From: Massilia sp. Root351
Lineage (GTDB): Bacteria; Pseudomonadota; Gammaproteobacteria; Burkholderiales; Burkholderiaceae_D
Assembly (NCBI RefSeq): GCF_001425045.1
Contig: NZ_LMDJ01000012.1
Span: 226,527 to 290,526 of the forward strand
DNA length: 64,000 nt
Direction of reading: 5' to 3'
The position numbers were made by a program, and so were the translations under genes. The notes below the pieces were generated by a model. The model did not search any database. It was not told the DNA's origin and saw only the letters and a program-made list of their open reading frames with translations. Shown here in pieces: positions 1-8,638 of this stretch. Position 1 is the stretch's first letter. Every line of letters starts with the position of its first letter.

Positions 1-197
1 TGGGAGGCCAGCCCAGCTGGATCCAGGGCGAAGAGGTACCGCTGTGCAACGATTGTGGCAAGGAAATGGAATTCGTCGCGCAACTCGAGGAAGGCCCGGA
101 CCACCAGACCAGCATGAATTTCTGCGGCGGCGGCTGCGCCTACGTGTTCGCCTGCGGCTGCTCGCCGGCATCGGCCAAGATGGTGATACAGGCCTGA
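1..197 (+). CDS. C-terminal end of a DUF1963-like protein (partial)
   Basis: An open frame enters from the left edge and ends with TGA at 195-197. The roughly 64 visible residues start GGQPSWIQGEE and contain two cysteine pairs (LCNDCGKEM and a later CGGGCAYVFACGC). A Gly-Gly-x-Pro-x-Trp-hydrophobic-Gln motif followed by a CxxC and a Gly/Cys-rich tail is what I associate with the C-terminal half of DUF1963 (YwqG-like) proteins, whose biochemical role is not established. The CxxC and CxC arrangement could bind metal, which is inference. The start and N-terminal domain lie outside the window. Confidence 0.6.
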   Translation, partial: GGQPSWIQGEEVPLCNDCGKEMEFVAQLEEGPDHQTSMNFCGGGCAYVFACGCSPASAKMVIQA

Positions 198-223
198 GGC
201 AGGACCGGGACGGCGCCCGGTCC

Positions 224-469
224 TCAGGTATTGCGGCGCGGGTAGCCCTGCGCCGTGATGCGCTGCCACACCGCTTCTTTTTCCGTCGCCGACATCGAGA
301 CCCAGTGCGCCACCTCTATATAAGTGCGTCCGCAGCCGCGGCAGATGTCGTCGAAGGTGGTGGAACAGACGGCCACGCAGGGCGTGTCCGGGCGCTGGGC
401 CGGCGGCACGGACGGCGTTGCCGCCTCGTGCACCGCCGCCGCCATGCGCTTCAGTTCCAGCTCCGTCAT
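224..469 (-). CDS. DUF1289 domain protein
   Basis: An 81-residue protein. Residues 29-62 carry the DUF1289 pattern: PC-x-x-VCS-x-T-x-D-x-x-CRGCGRT followed by an aromatic/acidic stretch (EVAHWVSMS). The three to four cysteines look like a small iron-sulfur or zinc site, but no function is established for the family. Its ATG at 467-469 overlaps the stop codon of the upstream DUF1415 gene by 4 bases (ATGA), so the two are almost certainly translationally coupled. Usual family length is 60-90 residues, so it is complete. Function unknown. Confidence 0.8.
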   Translation of the reverse strand: MTELELKRMAAAVHEAATPSVPPAQRPDTPCVAVCSTTFDDICRGCGRTYIEVAHWVSMSATEKEAVWQRITAQGYPRRNT

Positions 470-1041
470 CCCTTCACCTGTTGCTTCGGATCGAGATCCA
501 GCGCGTCCCAGCCTTCATGGCCCAGCTGCTGCATGGTTTCGATATTCTTCTCGAAAATGTCTTCCGCTTCCGGGAAGGCTTGCACCGCGCGGTCCACGCT
601 GTCCTCGCGCAGCAGGTGCAAGGTCGGATACGGCGAGCGGTTGGTGTAGTTGTCGATATCGTTCTTGTCCGAGTCGGCGAACTGGTAGTCCGGGTGGAAG
701 CTGGCCACCTGCAGGATGCCGTTCAGGTCCATTTCCTCCAGCGCCGCGTCGACCACGTCCAGGAAGTCGTTATAGTCCTCGAAGTCGTTCAGCACCTGCG
801 GGTGCATGATCAGCGTGGTGTCCACCTTTTCCGGGCTCGCCTCGGCCAGCAATTCCAGTTCCGCCATCAGCACGTCCATCAGCTCTTCGGGAGTGGCGGC
901 GTCCGTGACCACGTAGCGGATCTGGTTCTTGATGTGCACCGCCTTGGCGAAGGGGCACAGGTTGAGGCCGATAACGGCCTTCTCCAGCCATTTCTGGGTC
1001 AGGGCGATAACGGCGTCGTGGTCGGCGATGGGCTTGCTCAT
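466..1041 (-). CDS. DUF1415 domain protein
   Basis: A 191-residue soluble protein with the DUF1415 hallmarks: WLEKAVIGLNLCPFAK near residue 18, a central acidic region, and ASFHPDYQFAD around residue 118 followed by NRSPYPTLHLLRE. The family is widespread in proteobacteria and has no assigned function; the conserved LCPFAK cysteine and FHPxYQF histidine suggest an enzyme or metal site, which is inference. The start at 1041 is supported by an AAGGAAAG ribosome-binding sequence just upstream. It is the first gene of a two-gene operon with the DUF1289 gene, overlapping it by 4 bases. Confidence 0.85.
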   Translation of the reverse strand: MSKPIADHDAVIALTQKWLEKAVIGLNLCPFAKAVHIKNQIRYVVTDAATPEELMDVLMAELELLAEASPEKVDTTLIMHPQVLNDFEDYNDFLDVVDAALEEMDLNGILQVASFHPDYQFADSDKNDIDNYTNRSPYPTLHLLREDSVDRAVQAFPEAEDIFEKNIETMQQLGHEGWDALDLDPKQQVKG

Positions 1042-1177
1042 AAGGTCTTTCCTTGTAAATGCTTGCGGCGAGGGCGCATTGTACGCACTCCGGCAAAATG
1101 CCGTCTACTTCCGTCAACTTCGATATATATGCAGACATCATTACATCAAAGAAACTGTCATCCGGACGACATATTTC

Positions 1178-1207
1178 TTGACTCAGCAGCGCCAACCTAC
1201 GTACACT
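1178..1207 (+). promoter_or_regulatory. Candidate sigma-70 promoter for the lytic transglycosylase gene
   Basis: TTGACT at 1178-1183 and TACACT at 1202-1207 are separated by 18 bases and lie 53 bases upstream of the ATG at 1260. Both hexamers are close to consensus. No experimental support. Confidence 0.45.
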
Positions 1208-1259
1208 GCCCCATTATTCACGGTTCGTTTGTGTTTCTCGACGACAACAACGGAATACT

Positions 1260-2669
1260 ATGCAAGCACGAATCAACACATCCTTGCTGGCCGCGCTGAT
1301 TGCCCTGGCGCCCACGGTCAGCCAGGCAGTCGACGGCGCCTCCGCAGCGGCGGCGGCCGCGGCCGCAAACCTGCCGCCGCCATTGCCCCTGATCCCGCTG
1401 TCCACGCCTGCCACGGCCAAGCTGCCGACCACCGAACTGCTCCCCGCCTCCAAAGTCATCGCCAAGCCTGCGGTCAGCGAAGATGCCTTCAAGGAAACCG
1501 ACGTCTGGGGCCGCATCCGCACCGGTTACGCCATTCCCGATCTTAACAACGAGCTGGTGCAGAAGCACGTCAACTGGTACAGCGCCCGCCCGGACCACAT
1601 GGCCCGCACCACCCAGCGCGCCTCGCGCTACCTGTTCCACGTGGTCACCGAGCTGGAAAAACGCGGCATGCCGACCGAACTGGCGCTGCTGCCCTTCATC
1701 GAATCGGCGTTCAACCCGCAAGCCCTGTCCAGCGCCAACGCGGCCGGCATGTGGCAGTTCGTGCCGGGCACCGGGCGCGACTACAACCTGAAGCAGGACG
1801 CCTTCAAGGACGAACGGCGCGGCATCCTGGCCTCGACCGACGCCGCCCTCAGCTATCTGCAGCGCCTGTACGACATGTTCGGCGACTGGCAGCTGGCCCT
1901 GGCCGCCTACAACTGGGGCGAAGGCAATGTGCAGAAAGCCATCAAGCGCAACCAGGCGGCCGGCAAGCCGACCGATTTCGAGAGCCTGGCCGAGCATATG
2001 CCGGCGGAAACCCGCAATTACGTGCCCAAGCTGCAGGCGGTGAAGAACATCGTGGCCAATCCGGCCCAGTTCAGCCTGCACCTGCCGGTGATCGACAACC
2101 AGCCCTATTTTACCGCCATCGACAAGACCAGCGACATCGACCTGGCCGTTGCCGCCCAGCTGGCGGAAATGTCGGTGGACGAGTTCAAGGCGCTGAACCC
2201 GCAGTTCAACCGCCCCGTCATCACCGGCGGCGAACAGACCCAGATTTTGCTGCCCAAGGCCAACGCCGAAAAGTTCAACCTGAACCTGGCTCAGTGGGGC
2301 CGTGCACTGTCCAGCTGGACCACGCACAAGATCACCAGCGCGCGCGAGCGCATTGAAACGCTGGCGTCGAAGTTCCAGACCACGCCGGAAGTGATACGCC
2401 AGGCCAACAACATCCCAAGCAAAACCGTGCTCAAGGCCGGCTCCACCATCCTGGTGCCGAAAACCTCGTCCTCGCTGCACGTCGATATCGCACCGGAAAT
2501 CGCCGACAACGCCATCGTCGCCTTCGAGGCCGACCGTGGCGGCAACAAGGCGCGCACCAGCAACTACAAGCAAGCCAAGGGCGGCACCGCCAAGGACGCT
2601 CCGGTGTCGCTGGTCAAGGCGCGCGTCCCGCGCGACGCCGCCGGCAAGAAGAAAACCAAGCAAAATTAA
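1260..2669 (+). CDS. mltD: MltD-like membrane-bound/periplasmic lytic transglycosylase with LysM domains
   Basis: A 469-residue protein that should cleave the glycan strands of peptidoglycan, forming 1,6-anhydromuropeptides. The N-terminus (about 23 residues ending SQAVDG) is a signal peptide, followed by an Ala/Pro-rich linker. The SLT catalytic domain spans about 115-245: the catalytic Glu is E148 in PFIESAFNP, and the family motifs AAGMWQFVPGTGR, ALAAYNWGEGNV and ETRNYVPK are all present. Two LysM-like segments (about 287-332 and 357-400) would bind peptidoglycan, and the tail is Lys-rich. No lipobox Cys is seen, so it may be periplasmic rather than lipid-anchored. A GGAA precedes the ATG at modest spacing. 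It stands alone between the DUF1415 operon and fabI. Confidence 0.88.
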   Translation: MQARINTSLLAALIALAPTVSQAVDGASAAAAAAAANLPPPLPLIPLSTPATAKLPTTELLPASKVIAKPAVSEDAFKETDVWGRIRTGYAIPDLNNELVQKHVNWYSARPDHMARTTQRASRYLFHVVTELEKRGMPTELALLPFIESAFNPQALSSANAAGMWQFVPGTGRDYNLKQDAFKDERRGILASTDAALSYLQRLYDMFGDWQLALAAYNWGEGNVQKAIKRNQAAGKPTDFESLAEHMPAETRNYVPKLQAVKNIVANPAQFSLHLPVIDNQPYFTAIDKTSDIDLAVAAQLAEMSVDEFKALNPQFNRPVITGGEQTQILLPKANAEKFNLNLAQWGRALSSWTTHKITSARERIETLASKFQTTPEVIRQANNIPSKTVLKAGSTILVPKTSSSLHVDIAPEIADNAIVAFEADRGGNKARTSNYKQAKGGTAKDAPVSLVKARVPRDAAGKKKTKQN

Positions 2670-2756
2670 GCGGTAATGGCGGGTCCCTGCGGCCCGCAAC
2701 ACCGCAGGGCGGGTAAGCGCCTGGCGCATGCGCCGCCCGCCGCCGCCCACGAAAAG

Positions 2757-2785
2757 TTGCAGTGGCGGCAGCTACGTCCTACAAT
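2757..2785 (+). promoter_or_regulatory. Candidate sigma-70 promoter for fabI
   Basis: TTGCAG (2757-2762), an ideal 17-base spacer and TACAAT (2780-2785). Transcription would begin near 2792, giving a leader of about 105 bases before the fabI ATG. Confidence 0.55.
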
Positions 2786-2897
2786 CTTGGTCTTACGGTA
2801 TCGGGTCTCCCACCCATCACTAGAATAAACAACCCATACTGTCGCTAACGCCGCCCCGGGCGCGCGTGCCATCGCAGCAGTAGCAATTGGAGTGAAT

Positions 2898-3689
2898 ATG
2901 GCGTTCTTGCAAGGCAAAAAAATCCTCATCACCGGCCTGCTGTCCAACCGGTCCATCGCTTACGGCATCGCCAAGGCATGCCAGCGCGAAGGCGCGGAAC
3001 TGGCGTTCACCTATGTCGGCGAGCGCTTCAAAGACCGCATCACCGAGTTCGCCGCCGAATTCGGCAGCAAACTGGTGTTCGATTGCGACGTCGGCAGCGA
3101 TGAGCAGATCGAAGCCCTGTTTGCCGACCTGGGCAAAGAGTGGAGCCAGCTCGACGGCCTGGTGCATGCCATTGGTTTCGCCCCCCGCGAAGCGATCGCC
3201 GGCGAATTCCTGGACGGCCTGACGCGCGAAAACTTCCGCATCGCCCACGACATCTCGGCCTACAGCTTCCCCGCCATGACCAAGGCCGCGCTGCCGCTGT
3301 TGAAACCGGGTTCGTCGGTGCTGACGCTGTCCTACCTGGGCGCCGTGCGCGCAATTCCTTACTACAACACCATGGGCCTGGCCAAGGCGTCGCTGGAAGC
3401 GTCGGTACGCTACCTGGCGGAAAACCTGGGCCAGATGGGCATCCGCGCCAACGGTATTTCGGCCGGTCCGATCAAGACCCTGGCCGCGTCCGGCATCAAG
3501 GACTTCGGCAAACTGCTGGGCTTTGCCGCCTCGCACGCGCCGCTGCGCCGCAATGTGACCATTGACGAGGTGGGCAACACCGCCGCCTTCATGCTGTCCG
3601 ACCTGGCCTCCGGCATCACCGGCGAAATCACCTACGTGGACGGCGGCTTCTCGCACGTCATGGGCCTGAACGCCAGCGACTACCAATAA
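2898..3689 (+). CDS. fabI: Enoyl-[acyl-carrier-protein] reductase (NADH), FabI
   Basis: A 263-residue short-chain dehydrogenase that performs the last reduction of type II fatty acid elongation (trans-2-enoyl-ACP to acyl-ACP). The N-terminal nucleotide site has the FabI form [13 protein letters not shown] instead of a standard TGxxxGxG. The catalytic Tyr-x6-Tyr-x6-Lys module is intact in [13 protein letters not shown] followed by [10 protein letters not shown]. The C-terminal half has [11 protein letters not shown] and the conserved [12 protein letters not shown] at 2898 is chosen over a GTG six bases upstream because GGAG at 2889-2892 is optimally spaced for it. Length equals that of E. coli FabI to within one residue. 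Monocistronic by appearance. Confidence 0.96.
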   Translation: MAFLQGKKILITGLLSNRSIAYGIAKACQREGAELAFTYVGERFKDRITEFAAEFGSKLVFDCDVGSDEQIEALFADLGKEWSQLDGLVHAIGFAPREAIAGEFLDGLTRENFRIAHDISAYSFPAMTKAALPLLKPGSSVLTLSYLGAVRAIPYYNTMGLAKASLEASVRYLAENLGQMGIRANGISAGPIKTLAASGIKDFGKLLGFAASHAPLRRNVTIDEVGNTAAFMLSDLASGITGEITYVDGGFSHVMGLNASDYQ

Positions 3690-3697
3690 GTTGCACA

Positions 3698-3722
3698 CCC
3701 GCCCAGGCCAATCCCGGGCGGG
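3698..3722 (+). terminator. GC-rich hairpin after fabI, possible terminator
   Basis: CCCGCCC (3698-3704) pairs perfectly with GGGCGGG (3716-3722) across an 11-base loop, 8 bases after the fabI stop. The following bases are ccttccat rather than a U-run, so termination would be weak or Rho-assisted. The sigma factor gene starts 15 bases later. Confidence 0.4.
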
Positions 3723-3737
3723 CCTTCCATCGGCAGC

Positions 3738-4283
3738 ATGAGCGATCTTTCCGACGAACACCTGATGCTGCGCTACTGCGAAGGCGACCTGTCCGCCTTC
3801 CAGGAGCTGTATGGCCGCCATAGCCGCGGCCTGTACCGATTTCTCAGCTGGCGCTCGCCGCGCCGCGACTGGGTCGACGAGATCGCCCAGGACAGCTGGT
3901 TCAGCCTGCACCAGGCGCGCGCCAGCTACACGCCGCAAGCCACTTTCCGCACCTTTCTGTACCAGATCGCGCGCAACCGCCTGGTCGACCTGTTGCGCCA
4001 GCCGCACACCGCAGGCGAGGACGAAGCGCCCTGCCCGGCCGCCGATGCCGCCACCGCGCCCGACGCGGCCATGGAGTCGCGCCAGCAAAACACGGCCTTG
4101 CACGCGGCCATCCATGCGCTGCCCGCCGAACAGAAGGAAGCGCTTATACTGCAACAATTCAGCGGCATGTCGCTGGAAGAAATCGCCCAGCTCGTGGCGG
4201 CGCCGGTGGAGACCGTGAAGAGCCGCCTGCGCTACGCGATGAAGAAATTGCGCGAGCAGTATGCGCAGGAGGAACAGGCATGA
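3738..4283 (+). CDS. ECF-family RNA polymerase sigma factor
   Basis: A 181-residue sigma-70 family protein of ECF size. Region 2 lies at about 10-85 (DEHLMLRYCEGDLSAFQELY, then WVDEIAQDSWF and FRTFLYQIARNRLVDLLR) and region 4 at about 120-178 (LPAEQKEALILQQFSGMSLEEIAQ, a helix-turn-helix ending VETVKSRLRYAMKKL). The linker is short and Ala/Pro/Asp-rich. Its stop overlaps the start of the next gene by 4 bases (ATGA), the usual arrangement for an ECF factor with its membrane anti-sigma factor. It should activate a small regulon in response to an envelope signal sensed by that partner; the target genes are not identified. Confidence 0.9.
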   Translation: MSDLSDEHLMLRYCEGDLSAFQELYGRHSRGLYRFLSWRSPRRDWVDEIAQDSWFSLHQARASYTPQATFRTFLYQIARNRLVDLLRQPHTAGEDEAPCPAADAATAPDAAMESRQQNTALHAAIHALPAEQKEALILQQFSGMSLEEIAQLVAAPVETVKSRLRYAMKKLREQYAQEEQA

Positions 4284-5548
4284 GCGGCAAAGACCACGAC
4301 CAACTCGACGACGCCGCGTTCGCAGCCTTCCTGCAAGGCGACGATCCGCTGGCGCGCGACCTGGCCGCGCTGGACCAGCCCGCCCCTGCGCCCGCGCTCG
4401 ACGCCGCCATCCAGGCCCGCATTGCCGCCGCGCTGGCCGCCGAGAAACTGGCCGCGCTGCCGGCCGCGAACGATCCGGTTGCCGCCCCGGCCACCGCCCC
4501 TGCGCTGGTGCCTGCGTCGGTGCCTGCGTTGGCGGCGGCCGCACCCGCGCATGCCCCGGCGCCAGCGCATGCGCAAGCCCCCCTGCCCGGGCCGGCGCCA
4601 ACGCCTTCAGGCCCGCGCTGGCAATCGCGCTGGCAATTGCCCCTGGCGCTGGCCGCCGGCGTGGCCGCAATCTCGGTCGCACTGCCGCTGTGGCAGGCAC
4701 ACGACCCGGTAACCGAAGCGTCGGTCGCAGCAGCGCCCGCCCCGGCAACCGCGCCGTCCGCACAGCCGGCACCGCCAGCCTCTGCAGCAGCCGAGGCGCC
4801 GGCCGCCGCCGCTGCCTCGCCTGTGGCTGACGCTGTGTCCGCGCGCGTCCCGGCGCCGCAGGCCAAGCAAGCAAACGCCAAAGCGCAGGCCGGCGACGGA
4901 GCAGCATTGCCTGCCACGCCGCCTGCCAAACCGGCCGTCAATGCAGTCGAAAGAAAATCCGGGTTGGAAGATGCGGTGATCGCAGAGGATGTCGCCAACG
5001 CGCCGCCGCAGAAGAGCGGGCTGGGCCGCTATTCGCGCAGCGCCCCCGCGTCCACTGCGCAGACAACGCAAATGCCCGTGGCGGCGGCAAGCGGCGCGGT
5101 GGTCACCAGCGTGATCGCCAACGCCTCCAACGTGCGCCCATCGGCGGAACATGGCCAGCCGCTCACCTCCATGGAGAAGTCCGCCACGGCAAGCATAGAC
5201 TACCGCACCGCGCCGCGGATACCGGCTGCGGCACCGGCGCCACCAGCACCGCCGCCGCCGCCAGCACCAGCGCCGGCCCCGGCAACAATGGCATTCGCGC
5301 CGATGGCACCCGTCGTCGCGCCTGCGCCGGCCCCGCGGGCCGCGCCGGAGCAGGTTTCCATCAGCGGATCGCGCATCCTGGCGCCGCACGAGATGCAGCC
5401 CAAGGCATGGCTGGAGAAGATTGAAGACCTGCTGAAGGCAAACGAGCGCGAGGAAGCTATCGCAGAATGGCAGAAATTCCGCGCTGCTTACCCAGCCTAT
5501 CCGGTGCCGGACAAGCTGTCTGAAAGTTTCCCGCCGCCGGTCAAGTAA
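4280..5548 (+). CDS. Single-pass membrane protein, probable anti-sigma factor partner of the ECF gene
   Basis: A 422-residue protein overlapping the ECF sigma gene by 4 bases. Residues 1-60 form an acidic/helical cytoplasmic segment that could bind sigma, followed by an Ala/Pro-rich stretch, one transmembrane helix at about 118-136 (LPLALAAGVAAISVALPLW), and a long low-complexity Ala/Pro periplasmic part. Three short ordered motifs stand out: GLEDAVIAEDVANAPP near 226, VIANASNV near 278 and ISGSRI near 360. The C-terminal 50 residues are a helical, charged domain (WLEKIEDLLKANEREEAIAEW). No classical zinc anti-sigma motif is seen, so the anti-sigma role rests on gene position and topology. 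The motifs recur in the convergent VIT protein. Confidence 0.65.
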   Translation: MSGKDHDQLDDAAFAAFLQGDDPLARDLAALDQPAPAPALDAAIQARIAAALAAEKLAALPAANDPVAAPATAPALVPASVPALAAAAPAHAPAPAHAQAPLPGPAPTPSGPRWQSRWQLPLALAAGVAAISVALPLWQAHDPVTEASVAAAPAPATAPSAQPAPPASAAAEAPAAAAASPVADAVSARVPAPQAKQANAKAQAGDGAALPATPPAKPAVNAVERKSGLEDAVIAEDVANAPPQKSGLGRYSRSAPASTAQTTQMPVAAASGAVVTSVIANASNVRPSAEHGQPLTSMEKSATASIDYRTAPRIPAAAPAPPAPPPPPAPAPAPATMAFAPMAPVVAPAPAPRAAPEQVSISGSRILAPHEMQPKAWLEKIEDLLKANEREEAIAEWQKFRAAYPAYPVPDKLSESFPPPVK

Positions 5549-5588
5549 GCGCCGGGAGGTTCGACCGGCCAGGCGCAAGCGATGCACC

Positions 5589-5612
5589 GGCCGGCGCAAT
5601 GGCCGGCGCAAT
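5589..5612. repeat. Perfect 12-bp tandem duplication between two convergent genes
   Basis: GGCCGGCGCAAT at 5589-5600 is repeated exactly at 5601-5612, in the 75-base gap between the stop codons of the anti-sigma-like gene and the VIT gene. CCGG-rich bases around it could form hairpins acting as a bidirectional terminator, but there is no U-run on either strand. Confidence 0.6.
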
Positions 5613-5623
5613 CTGACCGCCGG

Positions 5624-8600
5624 TTACCCGCCGGGCACCTCGAACTCCCCCATCAGCACCGAATTGCCGCGCCCCGTGAGGCGCACGGTGATCATCTCCT
5701 CCTTGGCGTCCGGCGTACCGAAGCCGGTGGTCAGGCGCAGCTGCACGGTGGTCGCCCCGGCCACCAGCTGCTGCCTGTGGCCGAAGAAGTTGGCCTGCAC
5801 CTGATACTTGCCCGGCCTGGCCTTGCGCAGCGAGAATTCTTCCGGTCCGTAGCCGCCGGTGAAGTCGCGCGAAATGCGGCCGCCTTGCGCGGTCATGGTG
5901 TGCGCGTAGTAGCAGCGCTCGCCGTTCGGGTCCGTCACCCACAGGTCCATGTCGCTATTGTCCGCATCCCAGGACAGCACGGCGCGCAGGTCCAGCGGCA
6001 GGTTTTTCAGCAGGCGCGAATCGACCCTGCTGGTGTCCACTGAACCCTTGGGCGCCCGGGCGATAATCGCGTTCATCTCTGCCAGCGCAATCAGTTCCAC
6101 ATCGGCGAAGCGTCCATCCCATGGCCGCAGCACCACTTCATACAGCTGGTCCACCGCCTGCTGATGCTTGCCAACGGCGGCATAAGCCAGGCCCAGGTCG
6201 CGGTAGGACTGCGGCTCCTCGCCCGCCAGCAGCAGCACCTGCTCGAACACCGGCAGCGCCAATTGCGGCGCGCCCGCCTGCAGCAAGCGGTAGCCGAGGA
6301 TGCGCAGCACGTGGCGGTTCTCCAGCTCCAGCTCGGCCAGGTTGGACAGCACCCGCAGGCCCAGCTCACGCTGGCCGCGCTCGAACAGCATATCGGCCAC
6401 GTCCAGGTAGAAGGCGCTGCTGCCGCTCCACGATGGACGCTCGTCAAGGTACACCGCATACAGCTGCTCCTTGCTGGCGGCCTTCATGCGCGCGATGTAG
6501 GGCGCATTGGACGACCACTTCTTCATCGTAATGGCGCCGGCCGCGGCCGGTGCATCTGCCGCCTGCGCCGCGACGGCGCTACTCATGGGGGCCGGGGCCG
6601 GCGGAGGCGGCGGCGGAGCGGCGGGCGCCAAGCGCCGCAGGTCCCGCTCCGCTGGCGCAACGTTGGAGGCATTGGCGACGATGGATTTCCGCAGTGCCAT
6701 CGACTCCGCTGCCGGCGCAGGCGCGGCGATGGGCGCCGGAATTGCGCGCGCGTCTTCGGCGACAACACCATCCTGCAAGCCTGCGATGCGGCTGCCTTGC
6801 ACCTTTACACCCACCGAACCGGGGCGCACCTCATGCGGCGCGGGCTGGGGCACGAACTTGACCGGCGGCGCTTTGGGAAACTCGGCATTCCACCACGCCA
6901 CCTTCTGCTCAAAGCGGCGCACCACGTTGTCGAGCTGCTTGCCGCGCCGCTGCGCCAGCATGGAGCCGAAACGCGCCCTGGCCTTCTCAAAATCGGCCAC
7001 AAGCTCTGGTGGCGGCGTTACGTCGTAACGCACATAGTCCTCTATCATCTCCAGCACCAGCAGCGAGGTTTCGCGCGTCGGCAAGCCGAACTGCGCGCCC
7101 AGGCGGCGGATGGCGCCGCGATGCAGCTCGAAGTCGGCCTCCAGGTCGCGCAGCTTGTAGCCTGCCCACATCAGCGCCGCCTGCGGATGCACCGGTGCGC
7201 TGTGCGCGACCGCCAGCCTGATGCCGGTCTCCTTTCCTTGCTGCACCAGCGTGAACGCCAGCTGCGCCGACGGCTGCGTGAGCTTGCCCGCCACCCGCAG
7301 CATGCCTTGCCGCGCGCCGGACAGGTCGGCCAGCAGCTCTTTGGCGCCGTCCGCGCGCAGGTCGCGCAGCTGCGGACCGTCGGTGAGCAGCATCTCGGCC
7401 GCCGCGCCGGGGCGGTCCGCCTGCACCTGCACCAGTTGCCCGCCGCTGCGTTCCGCCAGCGCAGCCAGCCGGCCGGCGTCGGCGCTGGCCGCGGAATTGA
7501 GCGCATACAGGCGCTGCCCCGCAGCCAGGGCCGGGAATTTCGTGCCGCCGTAGTTCAGCAGGCCATCGCTCACCAGCAGGTATTCGCCCACGCCGGCCTG
7601 CGGCTGCCAGTCCGCCAGCGCACTGCCGCCGTCATACACCGTGGATTGCAGCGCCTTGCGCAAGGTGCTCCAGTCGCCGCGCTCGACCGTGTAAAGGACA
7701 GCCGCCTCGGGACGGTCGCGCAGGCGGACCAGCCGCACTTCCGCCTGGCCCAGGGCCTTGAAGTAGCGGTCCAGCTCAGCCAGTTCCGCATCATGCTTGC
7801 GGTTGGCGCCGGAACCGGAACTGTCCCACAGCAGGCCCACCACCTTGGGCAGCTTGCGCGCAGCGCGCAGCGCCGTCACCGGGATCTCGGCCACAAAATA
7901 ACGCTCGCCCGCGAACTCCTGTACATAGGCCTGCGGCTGTGCGCTGGCCGGGATGCGCAACACCAGCGCGCCCGGCGCGGTAAAATCCTGCTTCGCCACG
8001 CGCGCATGGTAGCCGCTGCGCATGCCGGCAAATTGCAGCTCGCCGAAGGCGCCGCTGCTGTGCGGCGCGGCGCTCGCGCCGCTCACCTGCAGGTTCAGAT
8101 CGAATTCCCCCACGCGCTCGCCGTAGGCCAGCGGCAGGCGGTAGAGCCAGGCTCCGCCCGCTGCGTCGCGCGCCAGCGTTTCGGCGTATTTCAGCTCCAC
8201 CGTGCGCGTGCCTTGCGCCGGAATCGGGTAAACGCGCAAGCGGAAGTTGTTCCCTTCGGTGCGCTCCAGCAGCCCGGGATCGATGCCGCGCCGCTCCACC
8301 GCTTCCAATATCTCGCGGCCCCGGCTCTTTTCCACCGGCACCGCAGGCCGCAGCTTGCCGCCGATATCGAGCGCAAAGGCGCTGATCTGCTGGCCCTCCT
8401 GCAAGGGGAAATGCAGTGTGCCTTCCAACACGCGGCTGTTCGGATTGAAAAACACCATACGCACCGTGGTTTCCGCCATGCCGCCGCTGACGGCACTGGC
8501 GATGCTCAGGCTTTGCAGCCGCACCGGCCGCTCGCCGCCCAGCGTTTCCATCAGCGGCGGATCCATCCGCGGCGTGACCGCAAGGGCGGCGCAGGCCAGC

Positions 8601-8638
8601 TGCAGCAGCGCCAGCAAGGCATAAAGTCGCTTCATCAT
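5624..8638 (-). CDS. Large secreted VIT / vWA-like / DUF2135 protein
   Basis: A 1004-residue exported protein. Signal peptide at residues 1-20. The VIT (inter-alpha-trypsin inhibitor-like) domain spans about 25-155, seen in VRMVFFNPNSRVLEGTLHFP, ALDIGGKLRPAVPVEKSRGR and YPIPAQGTRTVELKYAE. A von Willebrand A-like region follows at about 245-430; it has VGLLWDSSGSG, so the DxSxS-type metal site is altered only mildly. A Pro/Ala linker carries VQGSRIAGLQDGVVAED (near 613) and VANASNV (near 653), then TPR-like helices, and DUF2135 at about 880-1000 (LSWDADNSDMDLWVTDPNGE). AGGAG six bases upstream supports the first ATG. Likely periplasmic or surface-exposed. Its role is unknown; shared linker motifs tie it to the convergent sigma/anti-sigma pair. 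Confidence 0.8.
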   Translation of the reverse strand: MMKRLYALLALLQLACAALAVTPRMDPPLMETLGGERPVRLQSLSIASAVSGGMAETTVRMVFFNPNSRVLEGTLHFPLQEGQQISAFALDIGGKLRPAVPVEKSRGREILEAVERRGIDPGLLERTEGNNFRLRVYPIPAQGTRTVELKYAETLARDAAGGAWLYRLPLAYGERVGEFDLNLQVSGASAAPHSSGAFGELQFAGMRSGYHARVAKQDFTAPGALVLRIPASAQPQAYVQEFAGERYFVAEIPVTALRAARKLPKVVGLLWDSSGSGANRKHDAELAELDRYFKALGQAEVRLVRLRDRPEAAVLYTVERGDWSTLRKALQSTVYDGGSALADWQPQAGVGEYLLVSDGLLNYGGTKFPALAAGQRLYALNSAASADAGRLAALAERSGGQLVQVQADRPGAAAEMLLTDGPQLRDLRADGAKELLADLSGARQGMLRVAGKLTQPSAQLAFTLVQQGKETGIRLAVAHSAPVHPQAALMWAGYKLRDLEADFELHRGAIRRLGAQFGLPTRETSLLVLEMIEDYVRYDVTPPPELVADFEKARARFGSMLAQRRGKQLDNVVRRFEQKVAWWNAEFPKAPPVKFVPQPAPHEVRPGSVGVKVQGSRIAGLQDGVVAEDARAIPAPIAAPAPAAESMALRKSIVANASNVAPAERDLRRLAPAAPPPPPPAPAPMSSAVAAQAADAPAAAGAITMKKWSSNAPYIARMKAASKEQLYAVYLDERPSWSGSSAFYLDVADMLFERGQRELGLRVLSNLAELELENRHVLRILGYRLLQAGAPQLALPVFEQVLLLAGEEPQSYRDLGLAYAAVGKHQQAVDQLYEVVLRPWDGRFADVELIALAEMNAIIARAPKGSVDTSRVDSRLLKNLPLDLRAVLSWDADNSDMDLWVTDPNGERCYYAHTMTAQGGRISRDFTGGYGPEEFSLRKARPGKYQVQANFFGHRQQLVAGATTVQLRLTTGFGTPDAKEEMITVRLTGRGNSVLMGEFEVPGG

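Noticed and set aside
2820..4907. 695-codon minus-strand open frame across fabI, the ECF gene and the anti-sigma gene
   Set aside because: Composition is Arg/Ala-rich with no recognisable motif, as expected of the complement of GC-rich codons; well-supported genes occupy the other strand.
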